This document shows positions 23,107 through 32,024 of a DNA stretch of 32,342 bases, one piece after another. The translations under genes were made by a program, and so were the position numbers. This DNA comes from an uncultured Alistipes sp. (lineage in GTDB: Bacteria > Bacteroidota > Bacteroidia > Bacteroidales > Rikenellaceae): the NCBI GenBank assembly GCA_949286165.1, contig CASDZK010000023.1, forward strand, positions 1 to 32,342, read 5' to 3'. Position 1 is the first letter of the stretch. Each line of letters begins with the position of its first letter. Under the pieces are notes generated by a model that saw nothing but the letters and a program-made list of their open reading frames with translations, was not told the DNA's origin and did not search any database.

Positions 23107-25317
23107 ATGAAACACTATCTGGAAGAAGACGATTGGAAAATCATAGAATCCCGCTTCAGCGAAGAAAACGCCAAAGCGTCGGAAAGCCTTTTCAGCATCG
23201 CCAACGGGCAAATCGGAGGCAGGGCCTCCTTCGAAGAGACCTATACCGGTCCCTCCATGAAGGGGTGTTACGTGGCGGGCATCTACTATCCGGACAAGAC
23301 CCGGGTCGGCTGGTGGAAAGTCGGTTACCCCGAAACCTTCGACAAAACGCCCAATTCCGCCTACTGGATCGGGGTACGGGTGCGGATCGACGGAGAAGAG
23401 CTGGACCTCCACCGGGCGGACATCAAGGAATTCCGTCGCGAACTGGACCTGCGAGACGGCATATTGACACGGACATTCCGGACCGTTCTGCCGAACGGAG
23501 CGGCGGTAACGGTACGGACGGAACGGATGTGCTGCCTGTTCTGCCCCGAAATGGGAACGCTGCGTTACAGCATTACCCCGGAAAACGCCGCACAAATAAC
23601 GATCGATGCCTATATCGACGGCAACGTGCTCAATGAAGAGAGCAATTACGGCGAGAAATTCTGGGACGGAGCGGGACACGATCCGCTTTCCCTGACCATG
23701 CGGACCCGGAAGAGCGGATTTACCGTTTGCTGGGCCATGCAGAACCGGGTAACCGGCCTGGAAAGCAGCGGCGGAGAAGACCGGGAAGGATATGTCGCGG
23801 AAAAATTTTCGGGAACCGTACCGGCCGGACATACCGTTACCCTGTGCAAATACGTCGGGATTGTCAGCTCGCTGAATCATGCGGAAGCGACGTTGCGCAG
23901 CGTAGCGTTAGGGCATGCGGAGCGGGGAGCCAGAGAAGGCATGGAACGCTTGCAAGAAAAGCAGCGGGAAGCGTGGGCGAAACGCTGGGAACAATGCGAT
24001 ATCGAAATCGAAGGCGACGTAAAGGCCCAGCAAGGCATACGCTTCTGCATCTTCCAGGCCCTGCAAAGCTACTCGGGCGATTATCCGGAACTGAACATCG
24101 CGCCCAAAGGATTTTCCGGAGAGAAATACGCCGGCGGCGCCTACTGGGACACCGAAGCGTTCTGCCTGCCTTTCTACCTCTCCGGTTCAGGTGCGGAAAC
24201 GGCGCGCAACCTGTTGTTATTCCGCTATAACCAGCTGGACAAAGCCATTGAAAACGCGCAAAAGTTAGGTATCGGGAACGGAGCGGCCCTGTTTCCCATG
24301 GCGACTTTCAACGGCAGGGAGTGCCACAACGAATGGGAAATCACTTTCGAAGAGATACACCGTAACGGCGCGATAGCCTACGCCATTTATTACTATGTCC
24401 AATACACGGGCGACACGGCCTACCTCGCCTCGAACGGGTTCGAGGTGCTGGCGGCCTTGTCGCGTTATTGGGTGCAACGGGCGAATTTCTCGGAAGCCAA
24501 ACGGAAATACGTGATTTTAGGCGTCACGGGACCGAACGAATACGAAAACAACGTAAACAACAACTGGTACACCAATTACATGGCCGCATGGACGCTGCGG
24601 TACGCGGCAGACACGGCGGAAATGCTGCGCCGGGAATATCCGAACGATTACCGGCGAATCGCGGCGCGGATCCGCCTGCAGTACGAAGAAGAGCTCGCCC
24701 GCTGGATCGACGTGTCGGAAAACATGTTTTTCCCCGAAGATCCCGCCTTGAACATCACGCTGCAACAGGAAGGGTATCTGGACAAGGAACCGACGACGAC
24801 TGCCGACATTCCCGAAGGGGAACGCCCGCTCAACCAGCATTGGTCGTGGGACCGCATATTGCGCAGTCCCTACATCAAACAGGCGGACGTGTTGCAAGGC
24901 ATGTTCTTCTTCCCGGAACATTTCGACAAAGGATTGATATACAGAAATTTCAATTATTACGAACCGCGAACGGTACACGAGTCGTCCCTGTCGCCTTCGG
25001 TACACGCCGCCATAGCCGCATGGATCGGAAACGAAGAAAAAGCCTGCGAACTGTTCCTGCGGGCGGTACGGCTGGACCTCGACGATTACAATCGCGAAAT
25101 CGAAGAAGGGGTGCACGTAACCAGCGCAGCCGGCGCATGGCTGGCCGTCGTACGGGGATTCGCCGGCTTCCGGGTCGATGAAACCGGCGAACCGCTCTTC
25201 CGCAGCCATTTGCCAAAACGATGGAAATCATTGAAATTCAAAATATTATTCCGCGGAAAAATATTGCAAATTCTCTTGAACGGGTCCAAAGCGGAAGTTC
25301 GGGAAATAAAGAAGTAA
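23107..25317 (+). CDS. GH65 disaccharide phosphorylase, probably maltose phosphorylase
   Basis: This 736-residue cytoplasmic protein of family GH65 cleaves alpha-glucosyl disaccharides with phosphate to give beta-glucose 1-phosphate. The domains are an N-terminal beta-sandwich (about 1-260), a helical linker, the (alpha/alpha)6 catalytic barrel (about 310-690) and a short C-terminal sheet. The catalytic general acid is Glu478 in GVTGPNEYENNVNNNWYTN. Substrate-site blocks are GEKYAGGAYWDTEAF, HNEWEITFEEIHRNGAIAYA and SPYIKQADVLQGMFFF, where KQADVL contributes to phosphate and substrate binding. The absence of a signal peptide fits use of imported maltose. Kojibiose or trehalose phosphorylase activity cannot be excluded. 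A hairpin at 23029-23067 separates it from the gene before. Confidence 0.92.
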   Translation: MKHYLEEDDWKIIESRFSEENAKASESLFSIANGQIGGRASFEETYTGPSMKGCYVAGIYYPDKTRVGWWKVGYPETFDKTPNSAYWIGVRVRIDGEELDLHRADIKEFRRELDLRDGILTRTFRTVLPNGAAVTVRTERMCCLFCPEMGTLRYSITPENAAQITIDAYIDGNVLNEESNYGEKFWDGAGHDPLSLTMRTRKSGFTVCWAMQNRVTGLESSGGEDREGYVAEKFSGTVPAGHTVTLCKYVGIVSSLNHAEATLRSVALGHAERGAREGMERLQEKQREAWAKRWEQCDIEIEGDVKAQQGIRFCIFQALQSYSGDYPELNIAPKGFSGEKYAGGAYWDTEAFCLPFYLSGSGAETARNLLLFRYNQLDKAIENAQKLGIGNGAALFPMATFNGRECHNEWEITFEEIHRNGAIAYAIYYYVQYTGDTAYLASNGFEVLAALSRYWVQRANFSEAKRKYVILGVTGPNEYENNVNNNWYTNYMAAWTLRYAADTAEMLRREYPNDYRRIAARIRLQYEEELARWIDVSENMFFPEDPALNITLQQEGYLDKEPTTTADIPEGERPLNQHWSWDRILRSPYIKQADVLQGMFFFPEHFDKGLIYRNFNYYEPRTVHESSLSPSVHAAIAAWIGNEEKACELFLRAVRLDLDDYNREIEEGVHVTSAAGAWLAVVRGFAGFRVDETGEPLFRSHLPKRWKSLKFKILFRGKILQILLNGSKAEVREIKK

Positions 25318-25457
25318 AACCTCTAAAATCCGATTTTACGAGACAACCGCATCAAAATATGAAATTATCGATGAACCTCATAGACATATCTTACCGCCTG
25401 TAAAAAATCGAATTATTATCCTTGAGTATCGGATAGAATGGTCTGGATACAGATTTC

Positions 25458-27851
25458 TTATTGTTTCATAATGAAATTTTTCTGATATTTCTGATCCGGT
25501 CCCGCTTCCCGTATTACTTTTTGTACATTCAAGGATAATTTTTTAGGGGTAGGAGCTTCCCAACAGAAAGCAGCTGCCGATTTTTGAACCTCCTGAGGGA
25601 GGACCGCTTTATTCATTATAATCAATTCTTGTATGCCGTTCCGTAACGAGTTGGCGGCAATCGGAGCGATTTCTAACCGTCCATTTCCTAAAACTCGTTC
25701 TTTATTGATTTCTTTTTCTCCGACCAACAAACCGTTAAAATAAAATTTCAATTTTTTACCATCGTAGCTAAGAGTTGCCGTATTATCCGTATCGTCTTTA
25801 ACCACATTGTTTTGAGATGCAATTTGATATAAATTTTCTTTACCTCCGGTATTCAAATATGCTACAGCCTGTTTGCCCTGAATCAATACGCCATAAAAAC
25901 CGTCCTGATTATAACTGCCGTTCTTTCGAAACAACCAACGTTGTTCTTGCCTTCCGGAAAGATTTATAAATGTACTGAAAGGATGGAAACGGGCATGAAT
26001 GGTAAAATGTTCCGGCTCCATACTCGGTTCGCTTTCAAAAACAGGGCGAGGAATATTCATGTCAAAATTGTTATTTTCCCATGTTTGTAACTCAGGGGAA
26101 GACTTGCGTCCGAAACTTGCTACCTTGCCGCTGATTTTTCCTATGACAGTATTCCGAATGGTAATCTTGCTGCTGCACTCGTCGAATCCCATGGCATCGA
26201 CTACCCCATATACGCCATCGCCTTTATAAATTTGATCGATATAGTTACCGTCATAAACGGAACCTTCACAATCCCCGAGCGAATACATGCCTGCTGCATC
26301 TCCTAATATCTGCGCCACATGATGAATATAATTACGGGCAATATAATTATTCTTTGTATAGTTGGGTTCAAATCCCCAGGTCCATCCCAGACTGGTTCCG
26401 CTATAACTGATGTAAGATATTTCATTATCCAATATCTTATTATCCGAAGTCTGAGCCAACCATACGCCTACCGCTGCCGGATGTACATGTCCCAAACCGG
26501 TAATCAGGCAATTGCTAATTACATTTTCTTTAGGAGCCTCGCTTTGCGGAATTCCGGCTTCATTTACCAACCGGACATCGAAACCGATATAAACACCGCC
26601 AGCACCGGCATCGGCAATTTCGCAGCCATTCAATTTTATTCTCCGGCTGCCATTGGCGATTGAAACACCGATGGCCCCTAAATGCCTCATGCCGCATTGT
26701 TCAAAAGAAATCCGGTCCGCATATCTGAAATTCAAAGAAGCACCTGCCGTCGGTGCGGCTTGGGCCCCGGTAAAACCGGGACGGATATCGGACGGAAAAT
26801 ATGGAATACTTTTCTGTATTTCCGCCGGCCAATTAGGAGCTATGTCATACAATCCCATCCGATAAGCGGTATATTGAAAATCAATTTGGTCGAAACATAT
26901 ATTGGCAACGGAATTCCGATCGGTACCTGTACACTCCAACACTTGCTCCAAACGAGGAGCGTAAATCTGCATATTTTCCGGATTTTCGCCGTTTTCCGTC
27001 AATAGATGCAACTCCCCCTTTTCTCGATCCAAGAACCATTCTCCGGCTTCATCCAAAGCTTCACGTATATTTTCTATCCGATAGCGCATGGCCGAACCGA
27101 AACGTCCGACAGGATAACGGCAGGGAGAGGTAAAATAAACATCTTTATTCAATGTATCGATCGAAAGGATAGATTGCCAGGAACACTCCCAACTATGAAA
27201 AGTCAGTATTTCAGCACTCTTCCAATCTTCCCAATAACGAATATCTTCATCCCGATAAGAAAAGCCGCAACGCGAAAGCCAGTGTTTGGCTTCATCGGCA
27301 TATTTTACATTACCTATAAGTCCTCCATTATTCTTGAAAATGGATAAACCGCCCTGGGTCTTCAGAAAACCATTATTGGGAGTACGGGCGCGCGGCAACC
27401 GTTTATGCCCGGCAAACAACTGTCGAAAAAACCATTGTCCATTCTTCACTTCCGGCAAAACGGCGACCCAATGATTTGGCGCTATTTCGGTCCATTGGGT
27501 AATATGCCTTCCTCCGCTCAAAACCACTTTTCCTTTTTCAGCCGGCCTAAAGGTAACCAGTCCGTCCGTCTCCTTATTATGCTCCGGAGTCAATAACAAC
27601 GGTTCATCCAGTTCATATACACCAGGGGTTATCAAAACATTTACAGGACTGTGATCTCCCTTCGACCGTAATTCTTTAAGCCGCTCGGTCACTTGCAGAA
27701 AAGAGGTAAAAGGGGCTTCAGGACTCCCGTTCCCTGATTCAGTGGAACTATTAGAAACATATAAATCGATTGTTGATCCGTAGTTCGCCCAAGGAATACA
27801 GAAAAAAACACAAATCAAAAAACTTTTTTTCAACGCCCTGTAAGATTTCAT
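25458..27851 (-). CDS. Secreted right-handed beta-helix protein with C-terminal LamG-like domain (GH141-like candidate)
   Basis: This 797-residue exported protein has a signal peptide (MKSYRALKKSFLICVFFCIP, cleavage after about residue 25). IDLYVSNSSTESGNGSPEAPFTS is the usual opening of extracellular parallel beta-helix enzymes. Then come VLITPGVYELDEPL and a long helix region with Asn-rich rungs (VISNCLITGLGH, ISYISYSGTSLGW, DGNYIDQIY). WFFRQLFAGHKRLPRARTPN near 140 is shared with the group including GH141 (fucosidase/xylanase) proteins, so a glycoside hydrolase is likely but the family is unproven. Residues about 610-750 look like a LamG/concanavalin domain (TLSYDGKKLKFYFNGLLVGE). The gene is far more AT-rich than its neighbours, pointing to recent transfer. 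Its own promoter box is at 27954-27961. Confidence 0.8.
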   Translation of the reverse strand: MKSYRALKKSFLICVFFCIPWANYGSTIDLYVSNSSTESGNGSPEAPFTSFLQVTERLKELRSKGDHSPVNVLITPGVYELDEPLLLTPEHNKETDGLVTFRPAEKGKVVLSGGRHITQWTEIAPNHWVAVLPEVKNGQWFFRQLFAGHKRLPRARTPNNGFLKTQGGLSIFKNNGGLIGNVKYADEAKHWLSRCGFSYRDEDIRYWEDWKSAEILTFHSWECSWQSILSIDTLNKDVYFTSPCRYPVGRFGSAMRYRIENIREALDEAGEWFLDREKGELHLLTENGENPENMQIYAPRLEQVLECTGTDRNSVANICFDQIDFQYTAYRMGLYDIAPNWPAEIQKSIPYFPSDIRPGFTGAQAAPTAGASLNFRYADRISFEQCGMRHLGAIGVSIANGSRRIKLNGCEIADAGAGGVYIGFDVRLVNEAGIPQSEAPKENVISNCLITGLGHVHPAAVGVWLAQTSDNKILDNEISYISYSGTSLGWTWGFEPNYTKNNYIARNYIHHVAQILGDAAGMYSLGDCEGSVYDGNYIDQIYKGDGVYGVVDAMGFDECSSKITIRNTVIGKISGKVASFGRKSSPELQTWENNNFDMNIPRPVFESEPSMEPEHFTIHARFHPFSTFINLSGRQEQRWLFRKNGSYNQDGFYGVLIQGKQAVAYLNTGGKENLYQIASQNNVVKDDTDNTATLSYDGKKLKFYFNGLLVGEKEINKERVLGNGRLEIAPIAANSLRNGIQELIIMNKAVLPQEVQKSAAAFCWEAPTPKKLSLNVQKVIREAGPDQKYQKNFIMKQ

Positions 27852-27852
27852 C

Positions 27853-27872
27853 GTTTAGTTTAGTTTAGTTTA
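27853..27872. repeat. Pentanucleotide tandem repeat (GTTTA x4) at the beta-helix gene start
   Basis: Four perfect tandem GTTTA units (TAAAC on the coding strand) end one base before the ATG of the minus-strand beta-helix gene. They occupy the ribosome-binding region, so copy-number change would alter the translation-initiation context without shifting the reading frame. Confidence 0.75.
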
Positions 27873-28223
27873 TTATATACTTATAATCAATAAATTACGT
27901 TTCTTCTCACAAAAAAGAAACAAGACAACCGCTCAAACCTCACTTTTCCACGACAAATTTACATCTTTTCCGACAATAACAACATAATTTTCTTACAAAA
28001 CCTATATTGTCAATTAAAAAATACAAGATACATAACCAGTTTATCAACGATATCCATATCCGGAATATTTTTTCAATCTTCCATAAATCATGGTCAAAAA
28101 TTCTCTAACATTTCTTCCGATTTACTTCGATAAAATACATTTTGATTTTTACTTATGATTTAGCCGAAATCATTTAACATGGGGTTACTTTGGTCTTTTA
28201 TTTGCCGCTTCCCGAAAATTAAC
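27873..28223. other. AT-rich divergent spacer
   Basis: No gene is seen. The spacer holds the minus-strand promoter box at 27954-27961. The next plus-strand box (28224-28231) serves the ligase gene. The low GC content continues that of the beta-helix gene and ends near 28250. Confidence 0.5.
27954..27961 (-). promoter_or_regulatory. Promoter -7 box (TAAATTTG) for the beta-helix gene
   Basis: The minus strand reads TAAATTTG, matching TAnnTTTG, and predicts a leader of about 95 bases. In AT-rich DNA chance matches are more likely than elsewhere in the window. Confidence 0.5.
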
Positions 28224-28231
28224 TACATTTG
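28224..28231 (+). promoter_or_regulatory. Promoter -7 box (TACATTTG) for the acyl-CoA ligase gene
   Basis: TACATTTG fits TAnnTTTG and lies 23 bases before ATG 28254. The longer in-frame start at 28179 would be upstream of it. Confidence 0.65.
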
Positions 28232-28253
28232 TAAACCGTTGAACAGTGTATAT

Positions 28254-29957
28254 ATGCTGAAAGAGAACTACATCAAGATATACGAAGACAGCTTTATCCG
28301 GAACTGGTCGAAACCCGCCTTGTACGATTATCTGTCCAAAAAGCGGATGACCTACGGGGAGATGGCGGCGGCCATCATGCGACTGCACACCCTGTTCAGG
28401 GAGTTGCACATACAAGAAGGCGAAAAGATCGCTTTGATCGGGAAAAACAGTTCGGCATGGGCCATCGTGTTTTTGGCTGTCAATACTTACGGAGGAGTCA
28501 TCGTTCCCATTTTGGACGAATTCAATCCGGTGGATATTGTCCATATTCTGAAACACAGCGAAGCGCGCCTGCTTTTCGCAGACGAAGACATCGCGCGGAA
28601 AATCGACACGACCGGGATTTCCGGATTGACAGGAATCGTTTCGCTGAACGGTTTTTCGGTACTGAAGGAACACGACGGTTCGGAATTGCAGAAAATACAC
28701 GACACGCTGGATGGCATCATCCGGAAAAAATACAAAAGCGGCTACAAGCCGTCCCACATCCGGTTCGCCAAACGCAGCAACGCCGAACTGGCCATGATAA
28801 GCTATACCTCGGGAACCACCTCCTTTACCAAAGGGGTCATGTTGTCGTACAACAACCTGGCCGGCAATGTCGTGTTCGGCATCCGGAACTACCGCGAGCT
28901 GGGCGTAAAACTGGAGCGGTCGCTGTGCGTATTGCCTTTGGCTCATACCTACGGATTGGCTTTCAGTCTGTTGGTTCATTTGGCGGAGGGGGCGGAAGTG
29001 ACGTTTCTCGGCAAAATACCCTCTCCGCGGATCGTTACGGAAGCCTGTCAGGCCGTCCGCCCCAACCTGCTGTTTTTCGTCCCGCTGATTTTAGAAAAGA
29101 TATATCAGGCCCAGATACGGCCCCTGATTCAAAAACCGGCCATAGCGGCCGCCCTGCGCATCCCGTTGCTGAACACGCTGATTTACCGGGCTATCGGCCG
29201 GAAAGTATATAAAGCGTTGGGCGGACGGGCGGAAGACATCATCGTGGGCGGTGCAGCATTGAACCCGGAAGTGGAAGCCTTTTTCTATAAAACGCGTCTG
29301 CCGTTCCTCGTCGGCTACGGTCTGACGGAATGCGCGCCGCTGGTTTCGTATATCCACCATCCGTTGTTCGTTCCTACTTCGGTAGGAAAAGCTCTGCCGA
29401 ACCTGATGCAGGTAAAAATCCTCAAGGAACGTTCGCACGACAACATCGGAGAAATCGTCGTCAAAGGGGAGAATGTCATGATGGGGTATTACAAAGACCC
29501 CGAAGCGACGAAAAAAGCGTTTACCGCCGACGGATGGCTGCGGACAGGAGATTTGGGCGAGATAGACCGCGACGGGAATATTTATATCAAGGGACGCAGC
29601 AAGACGCTGCTGTTAGGTCCGAGCGGCGAAAACATCTATCCCGAAGCCATCGAGTCCAAGCTGGCCAACATGCCCTATGTCGCCGAATGTCTCGTCGTAC
29701 AGAACGGCGGCGGCAGACTGGAAGGTTGGGTATATCCCGATTACGATGCCATGAAAGAGGCCGGCCTGGAACCTGATCGAGCAGAAGAGCTGATGCGTCA
29801 AAACCTGGTCTCGTTGAATCAGAATCTGGCCCGGTACGAACAGTTGAACACCATCCGCATAGCGTCGGAGCCGTTTCCGAAAACTCCGAAACGAACCATC
29901 AAACGATACCAGGCGGAAGAATTGATCCGGCAAAACCAGCCGGAACAGGTTTCATAA
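28254..29957 (+). CDS. AMP-forming long-chain fatty acid-CoA ligase (FadD-like)
   Basis: This 567-residue adenylate-forming enzyme activates a carboxylic acid as acyl-AMP and transfers it to CoA or another acceptor. The P-loop is ISYTSGTTSFTKGVMLSYNN (about 180-200). The A5 motif is VGYGLTECAPLV. The A7/A8 core is GWLRTGDLGEIDRDGNIYIKG, then the hinge RSKTLLLGPSGENIYPEAIE. PKRTIKRY near the end carries the catalytic lysine position (A10). The overall length is near that of long-chain acyl-CoA synthetases. I chose ATG 28254 (MLKENYIKIYEDS) because the promoter box precedes it directly. No acyltransferase or carrier gene is adjacent, so the substrate chain length is inferred from family resemblance. 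Confidence 0.9.
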   Translation: MLKENYIKIYEDSFIRNWSKPALYDYLSKKRMTYGEMAAAIMRLHTLFRELHIQEGEKIALIGKNSSAWAIVFLAVNTYGGVIVPILDEFNPVDIVHILKHSEARLLFADEDIARKIDTTGISGLTGIVSLNGFSVLKEHDGSELQKIHDTLDGIIRKKYKSGYKPSHIRFAKRSNAELAMISYTSGTTSFTKGVMLSYNNLAGNVVFGIRNYRELGVKLERSLCVLPLAHTYGLAFSLLVHLAEGAEVTFLGKIPSPRIVTEACQAVRPNLLFFVPLILEKIYQAQIRPLIQKPAIAAALRIPLLNTLIYRAIGRKVYKALGGRAEDIIVGGAALNPEVEAFFYKTRLPFLVGYGLTECAPLVSYIHHPLFVPTSVGKALPNLMQVKILKERSHDNIGEIVVKGENVMMGYYKDPEATKKAFTADGWLRTGDLGEIDRDGNIYIKGRSKTLLLGPSGENIYPEAIESKLANMPYVAECLVVQNGGGRLEGWVYPDYDAMKEAGLEPDRAEELMRQNLVSLNQNLARYEQLNTIRIASEPFPKTPKRTIKRYQAEELIRQNQPEQVS

Positions 29958-30359
29958 CAATCTCAGAAAAACATCGCATCGCGTGTCGAAAGCAAAGGCA
30001 CATTTCCGAGGCACGGCCAGGACGTGCGAATGTCCTTGTCGGAAGAGAAAAACATTACGTTTTTTCAGGCGTTTCCCGCCCGGCGACTGAAACAGGATTT
30101 CATTGCGCCCGACCAAAATTCCTCCCCGGCCATGAACGGAAAACGTCCAGCGGGATTCACGCGATATGAGAGAGGCAAAGGTTCCCTTCCGTTCCGGTCG
30201 CCATAATGCGCAAATCCGCACCGGAAACGCCGAGCTATCCGAATTTTCGGCGAAAAAACGACCGACGCTTCATGTTTTCCTTTCGGAAACAACACACCGT
30301 GCATTCCCCGAACAAACAAAACGGACCCGGCAGACCCTCGCCTTATTAAAAACGGGTCG
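29958..30359. other. Gene-free region between the ligase and beta-helix genes
   Basis: Convergent spacer of about 400 bases. Short open frames on both strands have no recognisable motif. A CGCCGA/TCGGCG inverted repeat near 30227-30251 and a GCACG/CGTGC hairpin near 30014-30030 are the only structures noticed. Neither has a T-tract on the appropriate side. Confidence 0.4.
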
Positions 30360-31991
30360 TCAGCGGGTTCGCCGGCCGATACGCCGGAACAACTGGTCTT
30401 CGTAAAGCGAAGCGGGCGAGAGGGTTTCGCCCCGGCCGACCCCTTCCACGAAATCTTCCGGAGAACTGTCGTAAGGGAACTTCCGCACTCCCGACACCGG
30501 TCCGGTCTTTACCCCGCATACCGGACCGGAAGTGCCGATGACATAGCCCCAACCGTATTGGGCCGATTCGATCACATAATCGTTTTTCCTGTGCGGCCGT
30601 TCGCCCCGGGTATTCCAAAACACCGTCTGGGTCGTAGGGAAACCGTGCATGGCGTTGCGGCTGCCGTAGGGACGATAGGCCGCTTGCAGGAAATCGCCGT
30701 CCATCACGCAGCCGTCGAGCAGGTTCGACATGCTCAGATGCATGTGGAAATCGCTGGCCAACCGGGAATTACGGCCCGTACAGCGGTAAAGGACGTTTCC
30801 GTTGGCGCTCATGCGTTTGAAATCGAAATTATGCCGTCCGTCCTCGGCCTCGCAACAATGCAGCAGGCAATCGTTGCCTTCGAGCGTATAGAGATAACCG
30901 TTCCCCCCGCCCCCTTCGTAACGGGGTTTGGCCAACGAACAGGAATCGACCGTGATAAACCGGGAATCGGCCAGTTGCAGGGCATTGGAAAGGAAATGAA
31001 TATCCTCGTCGTTTTCCGCAGGACGATAGGAAACGATACGGCGCACCCAGCAATTTTCAGCATTGCGGAACACGACGAAATGAGAACCGTGGACCGCATA
31101 ACCTCCGGTGCCTTCCTTGGCGAAATCCCCGTCAGCCCAAGTGTCCAAGGGGCTCTGCACGTTGCCTATCGACAAGGCTTCCAATCCGCATTCCCGCAAT
31201 TGCGGACCGATCTTGTACATCCGGGCGTTATCGCGCGTTTTCAACGGATAACGGGTCGGCACATCGATTTCGACCGTTCCGTTTTTCCGATCGACACCGG
31301 TCACGGTACGGCAGAAGGCAACCCCCTTCATCGCTTCGGGCGTCCACAACCCTTCGCAGCCGTGTTCCCGGATAAACGCCTCGGAACAGTCGGAGGTCAG
31401 CACTACCCGATCCCCTTTCCGGAAAGAAGCGGCATCCGTTACCCGAACGCGAAAGGAGCGGTCGGGCAAATCGGCGGCCAACCCGACCGGTTCGCCCGCA
31501 GGCCGATACCAGTCGCCCGAATCGGGTTCGAAAAGAAGCACCGTCTTATTCCGCATCTCGACCGTCGTATTTTTCAGGAAAGTCTTTCCGGCTCCCGCGC
31601 CGCGCAATACCGTATTATCGTAACGGATGCGGATGCCTGCCCGTCCGGGTACGGAAAGGCGGTATTCCCCGGCCGGGAAATAGAGCACACCGCCGCCCTG
31701 CCGGCCCAAATCGTCCGCCGCACGCTGAACGATGGCCGTAACGTCCTCGGTCCCGGTATTGTCGGCATAATAGGGCGCCTGCGTCACGTCCGTCACGTTC
31801 TTCCGCACGAACGGAACCGGAGACGCTCCGCTATGGTAACCGGCATAGGAGAAATCGTGCAGAAAACGCCCTTCGCCATCGGTATAAGCCGGCGTCCAGT
31901 CTTCGGGATAAAGGGTGCTGCGCCACGTCTGGCCCCAAAGGGCCGGAGCGAGAAGCAGCAAGCCGAACAAGGTCAAATACTTCATATTCAT
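30360..31991 (-). CDS. Secreted pectate-lyase-like right-handed beta-helix protein
   Basis: This 543-residue exported protein has a signal peptide, MNMKYLTLFGLLLLAPALWG, ending near Gln21. GTEDVTAIVQRAADDLGRQGGGVLYFPAGEY (about 80-115) is the start of the Pectate_lyase_3 / GH28-type beta-helix fold. Rungs such as HFLSNALQLADSRFITVDSCS and NGYLYTLEGNDCLLHCCEAEDGRHNFDFKR follow. It probably acts on a polysaccharide by lyase or hydrolase chemistry, but I cannot identify the catalytic residues or family. It is close in length to Bacteroidales beta-helix enzymes with a short C-terminal tail. The start could also be ATG 31985. The GTG at 32009 reads into the adjacent insertion sequence and is rejected. 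Confidence 0.82.
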   Translation of the reverse strand: MNMKYLTLFGLLLLAPALWGQTWRSTLYPEDWTPAYTDGEGRFLHDFSYAGYHSGASPVPFVRKNVTDVTQAPYYADNTGTEDVTAIVQRAADDLGRQGGGVLYFPAGEYRLSVPGRAGIRIRYDNTVLRGAGAGKTFLKNTTVEMRNKTVLLFEPDSGDWYRPAGEPVGLAADLPDRSFRVRVTDAASFRKGDRVVLTSDCSEAFIREHGCEGLWTPEAMKGVAFCRTVTGVDRKNGTVEIDVPTRYPLKTRDNARMYKIGPQLRECGLEALSIGNVQSPLDTWADGDFAKEGTGGYAVHGSHFVVFRNAENCWVRRIVSYRPAENDEDIHFLSNALQLADSRFITVDSCSLAKPRYEGGGGNGYLYTLEGNDCLLHCCEAEDGRHNFDFKRMSANGNVLYRCTGRNSRLASDFHMHLSMSNLLDGCVMDGDFLQAAYRPYGSRNAMHGFPTTQTVFWNTRGERPHRKNDYVIESAQYGWGYVIGTSGPVCGVKTGPVSGVRKFPYDSSPEDFVEGVGRGETLSPASLYEDQLFRRIGRRTR

Positions 31992-32002
31992 TCGTTCACT
32001 AC

Positions 32003-32021
32003 TGTCCACTAAAAATGGACA
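32003..32021. repeat. Inverted repeat at the presumed IS end (TGTCCA/TGGACA)
   Basis: TGTCCA (32003-32008) and TGGACA (32016-32021) flank a 7-base A-rich loop. It sits between the transposase stop codon and the neighbouring gene's start. It is probably part of the subterminal or terminal sequence of the IS4-family element. The exact end cannot be fixed without the other terminus. Confidence 0.5.
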
Positions 32022-32024
32022 AGG

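Noticed and set aside
29952..30319. Two small minus-strand frames (89 and 84 codons) between the ligase and the beta-helix genes
   Set aside because: No export signal, motif or promoter box; the composition is like translated spacer.
30558..32012. 484-codon plus-strand frame antisense to the last beta-helix gene
   Set aside because: No motif is present. The opposite strand encodes a signal peptide and beta-helix repeats.
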